Of a stretch of DNA of 38,045 bases, positions 1 through 8,556 are shown piece after piece. Numbering within the stretch: position 1 is the first letter of the stretch; every line of letters starts with the position of its first letter. The notes beneath the pieces are model-generated. The model saw only the letters and a program-made list of their open reading frames with translations, searched no databases and was not told where the DNA came from. The DNA is taken from contig JAAYVC010000049.1 of NCBI GenBank assembly GCA_012517375.1, forward strand, positions 1-38,045, read 5' to 3'. Source of the stretch: a bacterium. GTDB lineage: Bacteria; Hydrothermota; Tepidihabitantia; B3-TA06. The position numbers were made by a program, and so were the translations under genes.

Positions 1-35
1 AACGGCTCTGCGCCGTAAAATCAAGATACTGCTAT

Positions 36-82
36 GAGATTGCCGCGTCCTAACGCCTTCGGCGTTTCTCCTCGCAATGACG
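36..82. repeat. Dispersed intergenic repeat, GAGATTGC...CTCGCAATGAC type
   Basis: The ends GAGATTGC and GCAATGAC are partly inverted, and the left flank CTGCTAYGAGATTGC is nearly the same as at 35341-35355. Copies in either orientation occur at 34297-34334, 35247-35291 and from 35345. Repeats of this general sequence are common between genes in many bacterial genomes; their function is unknown to me. Confidence 0.6.
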
Positions 83-179
83 TTGGAGTTCGTGACGCTT
101 TTCATCAAACGGGACTCCATTTCTCGAATCCTGACTAACCACGCCAGGGAATTTGTCCAGCTTCTGACCATCTTTCCCA

Positions 180-218
180 CCCCAAGAAATCGCTTCGCAA
201 TTTCTTGGGGACCCCGGG
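180..218 (-). repeat. GGGGTCCCC-bounded hairpin repeat, copy 1
   Basis: CCCCAAGAAAT at 180-190 pairs with ATTTCTTGGGG at 200-210 and is followed by ACCCCGGG. Read on the minus strand the order is CGGGGTCCCC, stem, loop, stem ending in GGGG, which is the order of the copies at 318, 33370 and 33412. The inner stem sequence differs between copies although the pairing is kept. Confidence 0.6.
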
Positions 219-317
219 TCTGGAATCGATTCTGCCGAAGCTGTAGGCTTCCAGCCGCTACTTTTGGGGAGTATTTGACCATGATTCCTGATCGCAAAGA
301 GTTAAATCTGACTTGGT

Positions 318-355
318 TCGGGGTCCCCAACGGGGTGCGCAGCAACCTGTTGGGG
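318..355 (+). repeat. GGGGTCCCC-bounded hairpin repeat, copy 2
   Basis: TTCGGGGTCCCC is followed by an imperfect stem: CCCCAACGGG at 325-334 against CCTGTTGGGG at 346-355. Its boundary matches 33412-33422 exactly, but the inner stem is different. Confidence 0.55.
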
Positions 356-446
356 TGAATTAATCCTGACCTCGCTTCGGCATACGAATTGCCTGATTCG
401 TGCTACGAAACCGCCGGTCAAATATTTGAATCAGGACCAAACCGAC

Positions 447-475
447 TTGACCTTTACCCTGTTTTGTTCTATAAT
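447..475 (+). promoter_or_regulatory. Sigma-70-type promoter, leaderless start for the DUF2007-like gene
   Basis: TTGACC (447-452), a 17-base spacer and a perfect TATAAT (470-475). Only 9 bases separate the -10 box from the ATG at 485, so a start 6-8 bases after the box would leave 1-3 bases of leader. No Shine-Dalgarno sequence precedes that ATG. Confidence 0.75.
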
Positions 476-484
476 TAAGGCTGA

Positions 485-745
485 ATGTCTGTTGTTGCAG
501 TATATCGTCCTATGGACGAAGTTGAAGCAAGAGCGATACTTGCATATCTCAAGGGAGAGGGAATACGCGCTGAATTGAGGGTTTTTCACAACCCTTGGGA
601 GATTTCTTGGCTTGAAGGAAGGTCCTGGGGAGAAATACTGGTCTTGGAAGAGGATAGCGAACGCGCCCGCACGGTTATTGAGGATTTCTTATCGCTAACC
701 TCGCAGGACGAAGAATCTCAAAAGGAACCTCCGGACGTTTCTTGA
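485..745 (+). CDS. DUF2007-like small signal-transducing protein
   Basis: An 86-residue cytoplasmic protein. The first 70 residues follow the DUF2007 pattern: a short beta strand (VVAVYRP), a helix for element-to-element comparison (EVEARAILAYLKGEGI), a second strand, then the tail SWGEILVLEEDSERARTVIEDF. The fold resembles a small ferredoxin-like domain, and family members are described only as putative signal-transducing proteins. The acidic last 16 residues look disordered. The ATG has no ribosome-binding site and lies 9 bases after a strong -10 box, so translation is probably leaderless. ppdK starts 53 bases downstream on the same strand, so the two are probably co-transcribed. No specific function can be assigned. 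Confidence 0.75.
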   Translation: MSVVAVYRPMDEVEARAILAYLKGEGIRAELRVFHNPWEISWLEGRSWGEILVLEEDSERARTVIEDFLSLTSQDEESQKEPPDVS

Positions 746-798
746 AACGGCGTCAAAAAAATATTAAGAATCGCATATCCGAAAGTTAAGGAGGATTA

Positions 799-3570
799 GT
801 GAAATTCGTATACCGTTTTGGTGGAGAAAAGGCGGATGGCTCTGCCGCCATGAAGAATGTGCTTGGCGGAAAGGGCGCTAACCTGGCAGAGATGACTAAT
901 CTTGGTATTCCTGTGCCGCCCGGCTTTACCATCTCGACTTCTTTATGCATGGATTACCTTAAAACAGGCAAATACCCCAAAGGTCTGAAGGATGAGGTGG
1001 AAAAAGGCCTGAAGCATATAGAAAAGCTAATGGGCAAGAAGTTCGGCGATTCCTCTAATCCTCTTCTTGTTTCGGTGCGCTCAGGCGCGCGGGCTTCAAT
1101 GCCTGGCATGATGGATACCATCCTTAATCTGGGCCTTAACGACAAGACGGTTGAAGGTCTTGCGGAATTGACCTCCAATCCCCGGTTCGCATACGATTCG
1201 TACCGGCGTTTCGTGCAAACATACGGCGACGTAGTCCTGGGCGTGAAGGCAAGCTCAAAGGATGAACACGATCCCTTCGAAATCATGATTGATGAGGTTA
1301 AGCACGCAAAGAACGCATCTTTCGATACCGAATTGAGCGCCGAAGACTGGAAAGCTTTAGTCAAGCGCTTCAAGTCCATGATCAAGGATTTAACCAATGC
1401 GGACTTTCCTAACGATCCAGAGAAACAGCTCTGGGGAGCCATCGAGGCCGTGTTCCGCTCGTGGAACAACCCTCGCGCGATAACGTACCGCAAGCTTAAC
1501 CGTATTCCCGACGACTGGGGTACTGCCGTAAACGTTCAGGCAATGGTATTCGGAAACATGGGTTCTGATTCGGGTACAGGCGTTGCATTTACACGCGACC
1601 CTGCAACAGGCGAGCGAAAGTTCTACGGCGAATACCTTGAGAACGCGCAGGGCGAAGACGTCGTGGCTGGAGTAAGAACCCCTAAGCCCATCTCCCAGCT
1701 TGAGAAAGAGATGCCCAAGGTCTACTCAAAACTAATGAAGATTCAGTCCAGGCTCGAACGTCATTACCGGGACATGCAGGATATGGAGTTTACGGTAGAA
1801 CGAGGTAGACTCTGGATGCTTCAAACGCGCGCAGGAAAAAGAACTGGCTTTGCCGCAATCAGGATTGCGGTTGATATGGTCGACGAGAAGCTCATAAGAA
1901 AGGATGAGGCGCTACTTCGCATAGATCCTGAACAATTGAACCAGCTGCTCCAACCTGTATTCGACCGTTCTGAGAAGAAGAAAGCGGTGGCCGAAGGCCT
2001 CATTCTAGCAAAAGGATTGCCCGCAGGCCCTGGTGCGGCAACAGGGAAGGTTGCATTTAATGCCGACGACGCAGAAGAGTGGGCAAGAAAGGGTTCGAGC
2101 GTGATTCTTGTACGAATCGAGACCTCACCCGAAGATATCAGGGGAATGGCTGCCGCTCAGGGAATCCTCACACAGCGTGGAGGAATGACCTCTCATGCCG
2201 CATTGGTGGCAAGACAGATGGGAAAAGTGTGTGTTGCAGGTTGCGGCGACCTTGCAATCAACTACAAAACCCGTCAGATGACCATCAAAAACATGGTAAT
2301 CAAGGAAGGTGATTTTTTGTCGATTGACGGTACAACAGGCGAGGTAATAGCTGGAGAGGTGACAACAAGACCCTCGGAGGTTATACAGGTGCTCATCGAG
2401 GGTTCCATGAAGCCTGACCAGTCGGAAACGTACAAGCGCTTCGCAAAGCTCATGAAATGGTCGGAGGAGTCGGCCAAACTTGGAGTTCGAGCTAACGCCG
2501 ACAAACCTGAACAGGCCGTTATAGCAAGGCGCTTCGGTGCAGAAGGAATCGGACTCTGCAGGACCGAACACATGTTCTTCGAAGGAGCAAGAATTGACGC
2601 CGTCCGTGAGATGATTCTTTCGGATGATGAAAATGGCAGGCGCAGAGCGCTCACAAAACTTCTGCCCATGCAGAAGGAGGATTTCGTTGGTCTTTTCAGG
2701 GTGATGGACGGCTTCCCTGTAATAATCCGGACTCTTGATCCGCCGCTCCACGAGTTCCTGCCGCACGACTCCGAGACTATCAAGGAACTTGCCGAGAAGA
2801 TGAACGTAGGAGAAGAGAAGATTAAGGGAAAAATTGCTGAACTGCACGAGTTTAATCCCATGCTCGGTCATCGCGGATGCAGGCTTGGGATAACCTATCC
2901 AGAGATTACCGAGATGCAGGCCCGTGCCATCTTCGAGGCTGCGTGTCTGGTAATAAAGGAGGGCAAGACGGTAATACCGGAGGTCATGATACCGCTTGTT
3001 GGCAACATCAATGAGCTCTCGAATCAGCGTGAAGTTGTAGAAAACACTGCTAAACAAGTACTTACAGAACAAGGCATAGACATGCCCTACATGATTGGAA
3101 CCATGATTGAGGTCCCGAGGGCAACCGTCACGGCTGATGAGATAGCAACCAAGGCTGAGTTCTTCAGCTTTGGAACCAACGACCTGACGCAGACAGCCAT
3201 GGGTTTTTCAAGGGACGACTCCGGCAAGTTCCTTTGGGATTATATCGACAAGGGGATAATCAAGGACGATCCCTTCCAGACCCTTGATCAGCGAGGCGTA
3301 GGCTCACTCATAAGGCTTGCGATAGAACTAGGACGTCAGACCAATCCCAAGCTCGAAGTCGGCATCTGCGGAGAACATGGTGGCGACCCAAGGTCGATTG
3401 AGTTTTGTCATACCGCCGGACTCAACTACGTTTCATGCTCACCCTTCCGCGTGCCCATCGCAAAACTTGCCGCTGCGCACGCCGCTTTGAAAAATGCAAT
3501 ATTGGAACCAAAGAAAAACGGTGGCAGGAAAAAGGCAAAGAAATCGTCCGCTCAAACAAAAAAGAGATAA
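799..3570 (+). CDS. ppdK: Pyruvate, phosphate dikinase
   Basis: Catalyses reversible conversion of pyruvate, ATP and phosphate to PEP, AMP and pyrophosphate, linking glycolysis and gluconeogenesis in the cytoplasm. The 923 residues show the N-terminal ATP-grasp nucleotide-binding part ([10 protein letters not shown] near residue 24, [19 protein letters not shown] near 93), the swivelling phosphohistidine domain with [16 protein letters not shown] (catalytic His about 466) and the C-terminal PEP/pyruvate barrel with GTMIEVPRA and [10 protein letters not shown] (catalytic Cys about 857). The start is GTG with AAGGAGG four bases upstream. The protein is about 45 residues longer than typical bacterial PPDK (around 875); part of the excess is a Lys-rich tail (last 25 residues) that is not part of the fold. 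Very confident on family. Confidence 0.97.
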   Translation: MKFVYRFGGEKADGSAAMKNVLGGKGANLAEMTNLGIPVPPGFTISTSLCMDYLKTGKYPKGLKDEVEKGLKHIEKLMGKKFGDSSNPLLVSVRSGARASMPGMMDTILNLGLNDKTVEGLAELTSNPRFAYDSYRRFVQTYGDVVLGVKASSKDEHDPFEIMIDEVKHAKNASFDTELSAEDWKALVKRFKSMIKDLTNADFPNDPEKQLWGAIEAVFRSWNNPRAITYRKLNRIPDDWGTAVNVQAMVFGNMGSDSGTGVAFTRDPATGERKFYGEYLENAQGEDVVAGVRTPKPISQLEKEMPKVYSKLMKIQSRLERHYRDMQDMEFTVERGRLWMLQTRAGKRTGFAAIRIAVDMVDEKLIRKDEALLRIDPEQLNQLLQPVFDRSEKKKAVAEGLILAKGLPAGPGAATGKVAFNADDAEEWARKGSSVILVRIETSPEDIRGMAAAQGILTQRGGMTSHAALVARQMGKVCVAGCGDLAINYKTRQMTIKNMVIKEGDFLSIDGTTGEVIAGEVTTRPSEVIQVLIEGSMKPDQSETYKRFAKLMKWSEESAKLGVRANADKPEQAVIARRFGAEGIGLCRTEHMFFEGARIDAVREMILSDDENGRRRALTKLLPMQKEDFVGLFRVMDGFPVIIRTLDPPLHEFLPHDSETIKELAEKMNVGEEKIKGKIAELHEFNPMLGHRGCRLGITYPEITEMQARAIFEAACLVIKEGKTVIPEVMIPLVGNINELSNQREVVENTAKQVLTEQGIDMPYMIGTMIEVPRATVTADEIATKAEFFSFGTNDLTQTAMGFSRDDSGKFLWDYIDKGIIKDDPFQTLDQRGVGSLIRLAIELGRQTNPKLEVGICGEHGGDPRSIEFCHTAGLNYVSCSPFRVPIAKLAAAHAALKNAILEPKKNGGRKKAKKSSAQTKKR

Positions 3571-3675
3571 TACTATAATAGAGATGCTGATAAGAGTCCC
3601 TTTCACGGGGATTCGTAAATGCAGGAAAAAGTATAATCTCGCTACAATATATACCCTGTCTTCAGGAGGTATTCA

Positions 3676-5250
3676 ATGATCAGGAAATGGCTTCTTGCGG
3701 GAATCTGGCTGGCATTTATTGCAATTTCTTGTGAAAGACCTTCCCCTGGCTATGCAAACGTAAAAGTGTATTCAGAGCCAGCTGGCGCTGACGTGTTTAT
3801 TGATGACAGCTCCACAACGCTAAAAACCGACTGCACATTGAAGGATATTCTTCCCGGCGAGCGCGGGATAACCCTAATGCTTCAGGGATATGAAGACTGG
3901 GATACGACCATTTTGCTCGAAGATGGCGACGTCGCAAAAATTCATGCTAATTTGAGGAAGATCGACAGTACCCTTGGAACCATAATCATCTCGTCTGTTC
4001 CTCAAGGTGCGGATGTTTTTCTGGATGATAGCGCAACCGGCAAGAAAACCGACTGCACTCTGCATAACGTCAAGCTGGGCAATGTCACGCTAAGGCTCGA
4101 ACTCCCAGGATACTTTCCTTATGAAAAGAAAATTTATATTCAGACAGGCGCGACATCGGGCATAAACGCGGTACTCGAGCGGGATGCCTTAGCCTGGAAA
4201 TACAAAACCGGCTGGATTGTCAACTCCTCGCCGGCAATTGCTTCCGACGGCACCGTCTATGTTGGTTCCTGGGATAAAAGCTTTTACGCTTTCAGCAAGG
4301 ACGGCTCCCTCAAATGGAGTTACCTGACAGGTTCATTCGTGGAATCCTCTCCAGCGATAGGTCAGGATGGAACAATCTACTTCGGCTCTCATGACGATTA
4401 CGTCTATGCTCTTACAACGCTTGGAAGCATGAAATGGAGATACGGCTCCTCCTCCGAGGTTACATCATCGCCCGCAATAGCCGCAAACGGCACCATATAC
4501 TGCGGGGCAAGGGCAAGAAGAGAAGTGACCCAGGAGATAGTCGATTATCTTTACGCATTAAATCCTGATGGCTCGCTTAAATGGAGATTTGAGATTGGAG
4601 AGGAATCGTTCAAGGTTACGGCTTCGCCCGTTATAGCCTCGTCAGGAAACATCTACTTCGGGTGCGAAGACAAGAACCTCTACTGCATCAACACATCGGG
4701 GACAAAGGAATGGAGCTTTCCCGCAGGCGGAGTTATTAACTCATCGCCAGCTATAGCCCAGGACGGGACTATTTATTTCGGTTCGGACGATAAGAAGCTT
4801 TACGCGTTGACATCCAGTGGTTCACTCAAGTGGAGCTATACAACGGAAGGACTAGTCCAATGCTCGCCCTCTCTTGGGACTGATGGAACCATTTATGTAG
4901 GCTCATCAGATGGTTATCTTTACGCAATAACACCTCAAGGAACCTTGAAATGGCGCTATAAAACAGCCTCGTCTGTTACCTCTACCCCTGCTGTGGGCGC
5001 GGACGGAGCTTTGCACTTCGGATCATCGGACACTTATGTTTATATCTTAGACTCCCAGGGTCAACTCCTTTGGAGGTATAAACTTGAGGGTGCGGTGAAA
5101 TCGTCGCCAGCATTATCTCCGGATGGAGTCCTTTATGTAGGCTCGGACGATGGGTACATTTACGCCATTAACGTCGATTCCAAAGGACTCGCTTCCTCAT
5201 CCTGGCCTAAATTCCACCGCAACAACTCGAATACCGGACGGTCACAATAA
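3676..5250 (+). CDS. PEGA-domain and PQQ-like beta-propeller lipoprotein
   Basis: A 524-residue exported protein. An N-terminal signal runs to Cys19 (FIAISC), an acceptable though not ideal lipobox. Two PEGA domains follow (about 27-95 and 98-170), each with the EPAGADVFIDD / VPQGADVFLDD start that gives the family its name. From about residue 175 come eight repeats of roughly 40 residues with the pattern SSPAIAxDGTIYxGSxDxxLYALxxxGSLKWxY, as in PQQ-dependent dehydrogenase-like (YncE/BamB-like) propellers. Repeat 3 carries a 10-residue insertion. No PQQ-binding or catalytic residues are apparent, so a scaffolding or binding role at the cell surface is likelier than enzyme activity. ATG 3676 has AGGAGGT five bases upstream. 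A weak promoter may lie around TATAAT 3632-3637 but has no convincing -35 box. Confidence 0.85.
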   Translation: MIRKWLLAGIWLAFIAISCERPSPGYANVKVYSEPAGADVFIDDSSTTLKTDCTLKDILPGERGITLMLQGYEDWDTTILLEDGDVAKIHANLRKIDSTLGTIIISSVPQGADVFLDDSATGKKTDCTLHNVKLGNVTLRLELPGYFPYEKKIYIQTGATSGINAVLERDALAWKYKTGWIVNSSPAIASDGTVYVGSWDKSFYAFSKDGSLKWSYLTGSFVESSPAIGQDGTIYFGSHDDYVYALTTLGSMKWRYGSSSEVTSSPAIAANGTIYCGARARREVTQEIVDYLYALNPDGSLKWRFEIGEESFKVTASPVIASSGNIYFGCEDKNLYCINTSGTKEWSFPAGGVINSSPAIAQDGTIYFGSDDKKLYALTSSGSLKWSYTTEGLVQCSPSLGTDGTIYVGSSDGYLYAITPQGTLKWRYKTASSVTSTPAVGADGALHFGSSDTYVYILDSQGQLLWRYKLEGAVKSSPALSPDGVLYVGSDDGYIYAINVDSKGLASSSWPKFHRNNSNTGRSQ

Positions 5251-5335
5251 TAAATCTGCAGCCCTATCGTTGACTTTTGCCATTCGCTAAGTAGTTTTAA
5301 CCTTAAATTATAAACTAAGATCAGCGGAGGAGAAT

Positions 5336-8164
5336 ATGCAACTCATTTTTGTAATTGCATCGTTGTTTTTTCACGCCTGGGGCCATGAACAGATAGGCAA
5401 CGGCAACTCGGGAATGCAAGGAATAACAGTAGGTTACGGTCAAAACGACGATACTTTGAGGATTTATTCGGGATGCGACGATTCTACTGTCTATGAATTT
5501 ACGTTTTCGGGTAGCTCATGGAGAAAGAACCCTGTTGGAAAGGGACAGGGTCAGATGCATGGCCTTTCGGTCGGATTCGGTAGAAACGACGCCATAAGAA
5601 GGATATATGCGGGCTCCTGGACAACATCGGCAGGTCCTGACGAGTTTACTTACGAGGATGGTTCGTGGCAGCAGGTACCCATTAGTTCAGGACTACAGAA
5701 TTCCTACGACGGCGTAGTCGCATACGGACGAAACGATGATACCTTAAGGGTTTACACGGGAACAAATGAGGGTCAATGCCACGAATTTACATGGAGGAAC
5801 GGTGCATGGACGAGTCAGTACATGGGAGGAAGTTCCTCATCCACGGACGGGTCTCAGCACGATGTTTTCGCAGGCCACGGCCGCAACGACGATACAATCC
5901 GCATATACGGTGCGTGCACTGATGGAAATGTTTGGGAATTTACGAATCGCGGCGGCGTATGGTTTCCGCAAGTTATTTCTACGACCGACGGATGTGCATG
6001 GGGAGTATGCGTTGCAGAGGGCCGCAACGACGGAGTAAAACGAGTTTATGCATCCTGCGGACCGCAGGGCAGCCCGGGAGACATATATGAATTTACATGG
6101 GAGAACGACAATTGGACGCGCACCCTGGTGATGCATTCTACATCCTGCTTCTTCGGTATAGGAGCTGGTGTAGGCCGGAACGATGACACATTAAGACTTT
6201 ACGCAGGATCGTTCAGTCCAGGCCACCTTTACGAATATACGTGGCGAAACAACCAGTGGAACGCCTTTGACTGCGGCGAGATTCCGAGCGGGTCCTGGCT
6301 TCACGATATCTATCTTGCCAAAGGCCGCAACGATGATACGGTAAGGGTTTATGCTGGAGGAGGCGACAGATGGGTTCATGAATTTACCTACAGACCAGAC
6401 GCAGGCGTAAGGGTGCAACCCGATTCATCAGCCGAAACAAACCCTGGCGTGCCGATTGTGTATTCGATGTGGGTTGTTAATACGGGAACACACAAGGATA
6501 CTATTGATATCGCAACATCCGGCACACTGGACGGCTGGGATATAAGAATTCTCGACTCAGGGGGAACCCCCTTGACGGATTCTGATGAGGATCGAAAAAC
6601 CGACGTAGGAGCGATGAATTCATTTGATTCGGTTTCTATCAGGGTAGAGATCACATCACCGAGCGCGGCAATAGCTGGCACAACCGACTCGACGCGGGTA
6701 TGGGGCTCGTCCAGTCTTGCTCCTCTGGTCAGAGATTCCGCCATTCTTTTAACGACTATTGCTCAAATCTCAGGTCTTGTCGTTGAACCTGATCAGACGG
6801 ACAGCATTATTGCAGGCGAAGCTGTTGACTACATACTTACTGTCAGGAACGAGAGCAACTCAAGCGATTTAGTCGACTTGACTTCAAGCGGAACAATTTC
6901 AGAATGGGGTCTCGAACTCCTTGACGACGCCGGCCTGCCCCTGGAGGATTCGGATTCTGACGGTGACGCTGATATCGGACCTCTCTCAGCTGGTGAAGAC
7001 GTCGAGATCATTGCAAGAATTACTTCTCCGCCAGGCGCGGAGGGCGGAACAGTTGATACCTCAAGAGTAATAGGTGCGCTTAACATTGACCAATCGGTCA
7101 GGGATGCGGCCGCTCTCATGACCGTCATCAGGATTGTCCCTCAAGTGAGAATCGAAAGAGATTCCACTGATTCTACAGATGCTGGTTCTCCTGTTCGCTA
7201 CCGAGTAAATGTAACCAATCTTGGAAATAAAACCGAAGCAATAAATCTTGCGTTTCATTCCAGTCAGAACTGGCAATGCTTTTTGTATGATTCCACAGGA
7301 ATAACATACCTTTCAGATTCTGATGGAGATTCTCACATAGATGCAGGTTCTCTAGGAGCTTACGGCGATTCCGCCCTGCTCTGGATAGATATCGCTCCGC
7401 CTGCAAATGCCCGCCATAACACAGTAGATACAACGTATCTTACCGCTTTTTCATCACTTGATGAATTGGTGAGAGACAGTATAAGGCTCATAACAAGGGC
7501 GATGAATCTTATCCCAGGTGTATCAGTCGAACCCGATCAGGAAGGAACGGTAGATGCGGGCTCATCGATTCTCTACACCTTAAGAATAATAAACCAGGGC
7601 AATGAACCTGATAGTTTCGATTTGAGGATGGAATCGGATCTTTCCTGGCAGGCTGCCTTGAGACTACCGCAGGGTGAACCAGTAACCACTACAGGTCCTT
7701 TAGTAGCCAAGGATACAATGATAGTGGAGGTTCAAATAACTTCTCCTCCCGAATTGGCATCCATCATAGGTTCACCGGACTCAAGAAATACTGAACATCG
7801 AACGCTTTGGGCACAGTCACTCTCAAATCCATCGGTTCAGGATTCGGCATACATAATAACTCTTGCCGTACCGCCGCTCGACATCCACAACTACCCGAAT
7901 CCCTTCAGGGGTGCCACAACCTTCATATACAGTATACCGACGAGGGGAAAGGCAACTCTTTCAATCTTCAACAGAGCGGGCGAACATATCGCAACTCTAT
8001 TTGAATCTATTGATAGAGAACCTGGCATATTCACTGAATCATGGAACGGTTTGTCTTCAAGTAATGGAAGGACCGCACCTGGGGTGTATCTTTATTCACT
8101 AACCTTTGTCCCTGAACAGGGCAAAACACGAAGGATAACCAAGAAGGCGTTGCTGCAGCCTTAA
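5336..8164 (+). CDS. Secreted protein: seven-repeat GRNDD propeller, four Ig-like repeats, C-terminal sorting domain
   Basis: A 942-residue exported protein with a short signal peptide (about 1-16). Residues 20-355 hold seven repeats of 43-50 residues, each with a (Y/G)GRNDDTxRxYxG core and a closing EFTWxxGxW; seven such units suggest a seven-bladed propeller. Residues about 355-478, 479-601, 602-726 and 727-845 are four Ig/NEW3-like repeats (VEPDQTDSxxAGxxVxYxLxVxN), three with acidic DSDxDGDxDIG loops that may bind calcium. The end (about 847-942) is the FCB sorting domain: NYPNPFRG, then APGVYLY and a basic tail, typical of type IX or related secretion. SD GGAGGAG precedes the ATG. A TTGACT at 5270-5275 may be a -35 box, but the -10 is unclear. 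Ligand unknown. Confidence 0.85.
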   Translation: MQLIFVIASLFFHAWGHEQIGNGNSGMQGITVGYGQNDDTLRIYSGCDDSTVYEFTFSGSSWRKNPVGKGQGQMHGLSVGFGRNDAIRRIYAGSWTTSAGPDEFTYEDGSWQQVPISSGLQNSYDGVVAYGRNDDTLRVYTGTNEGQCHEFTWRNGAWTSQYMGGSSSSTDGSQHDVFAGHGRNDDTIRIYGACTDGNVWEFTNRGGVWFPQVISTTDGCAWGVCVAEGRNDGVKRVYASCGPQGSPGDIYEFTWENDNWTRTLVMHSTSCFFGIGAGVGRNDDTLRLYAGSFSPGHLYEYTWRNNQWNAFDCGEIPSGSWLHDIYLAKGRNDDTVRVYAGGGDRWVHEFTYRPDAGVRVQPDSSAETNPGVPIVYSMWVVNTGTHKDTIDIATSGTLDGWDIRILDSGGTPLTDSDEDRKTDVGAMNSFDSVSIRVEITSPSAAIAGTTDSTRVWGSSSLAPLVRDSAILLTTIAQISGLVVEPDQTDSIIAGEAVDYILTVRNESNSSDLVDLTSSGTISEWGLELLDDAGLPLEDSDSDGDADIGPLSAGEDVEIIARITSPPGAEGGTVDTSRVIGALNIDQSVRDAAALMTVIRIVPQVRIERDSTDSTDAGSPVRYRVNVTNLGNKTEAINLAFHSSQNWQCFLYDSTGITYLSDSDGDSHIDAGSLGAYGDSALLWIDIAPPANARHNTVDTTYLTAFSSLDELVRDSIRLITRAMNLIPGVSVEPDQEGTVDAGSSILYTLRIINQGNEPDSFDLRMESDLSWQAALRLPQGEPVTTTGPLVAKDTMIVEVQITSPPELASIIGSPDSRNTEHRTLWAQSLSNPSVQDSAYIITLAVPPLDIHNYPNPFRGATTFIYSIPTRGKATLSIFNRAGEHIATLFESIDREPGIFTESWNGLSSSNGRTAPGVYLYSLTFVPEQGKTRRITKKALLQP

Positions 8165-8203
8165 ACAAGCGTTCTATCGAGGTCCCTGAAGGGCTGAAAG
8201 GTA

Positions 8204-8231
8204 TTGACAAACGACCTATCTATCGTATCAT
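8204..8231 (+). promoter_or_regulatory. Promoter of the MazG-like / membrane-module operon
   Basis: TTGACA (8204-8209), a 16-base spacer and TATCAT (8226-8231), the same -10 hexamer as the tRNA-Ile promoter. The ATG at 8239 comes 7 bases after the -10 box and has no Shine-Dalgarno sequence, so the transcript is expected to start on the A of the ATG or one base from it. Confidence 0.7.
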
Positions 8232-8238
8232 ACACGAG

Positions 8239-8547
8239 ATGGAAACGAAGATTGGAGTGCGTGAATTCCAGGAATTGATTAAGGAAGAATTCTTCCACAA
8301 GGACTCCCCCAGAGGCTTGGCAAAGACCTTTATCTGGTTTACGGAAGAGGTCGGCGAACTGGCACGTGCCATAAGAAATGCCGATGAAAACCATCTAAAG
8401 GAAGAGTTCGCCGATGTGCTTGCCTGGCTCTGTACGATGGCCAATCTGGCCGGGATAGACCTTGAGGAAGCCGTTTTGGATAAATACAATAAGGGTTGCC
8501 CCCGTTGCGGGGGAAAACCTTGCAGATGTAAAGAAGCCTTCAACTAG
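8239..8547 (+). CDS. MazG-like nucleotide pyrophosphohydrolase with C-terminal zinc-knuckle motif
   Basis: A 102-residue protein of the all-alpha NTP pyrophosphatase group, which hydrolyses nucleoside triphosphates (often non-canonical ones) to monophosphates using Mg ions. The metal-binding pattern is complete: E36-E37-x-x-E40 in the first helix and E56-x-x-D59 in the second. The C-terminus adds C87-x2-C90-x4-C95-x-C97, a likely zinc site seen in some short MazG-like proteins. It heads a run of membrane-protein genes: the next starts 9 bases after its stop, with AGGAGG spanning the gap. Translation is probably leaderless. Substrate unknown; the link to the membrane genes may be only transcriptional. 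Confidence 0.85.
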   Translation: METKIGVREFQELIKEEFFHKDSPRGLAKTFIWFTEEVGELARAIRNADENHLKEEFADVLAWLCTMANLAGIDLEEAVLDKYNKGCPRCGGKPCRCKEAFN

Positions 8548-8556
8548 GAGGATCAT

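Larger units (their letters stand above)
1..446. repeat. Gene-free, repeat-rich region
   Basis: I see no credible gene here. The stretch holds a dispersed repeat of the GAGATTGC...CTCGCAATGAC type (36-82), two GGGGTCCCC-bounded hairpins (180-218 and 318-355) and scattered copies of the word ATCCTGAC (about 128-136 and 363-370) that recurs near 33530. The reverse complement of 148-218 resembles 33412-33480, including the words GATGGTCA and AAGCTGG. A 93-codon open frame at 77-358 runs through these repeats and looks accidental. Confidence 0.7.

Noticed and set aside
77-358. 93-codon open frame on the plus strand
   Set aside because: It runs through dispersed repeats and two hairpins, has no ribosome-binding site, and the translation has no recognisable domain or sensible composition.
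2125-3072. 315-codon open frame antisense to ppdK
   Set aside because: It lies wholly inside a well-conserved gene; the translation shows no family and is explained by the codon pattern of ppdK.
3632-3648. TATAAT and TACAAT boxes ahead of the PEGA-domain gene
   Set aside because: Neither has a recognisable -35 hexamer 15-19 bases upstream, so I did not list a promoter.
3494-3679. 61-codon frame bridging ppdK and the PEGA gene
   Set aside because: It overlaps the ppdK end in another frame, with a low-complexity basic translation; the AGGAGGT nearby belongs to ATG 3676.
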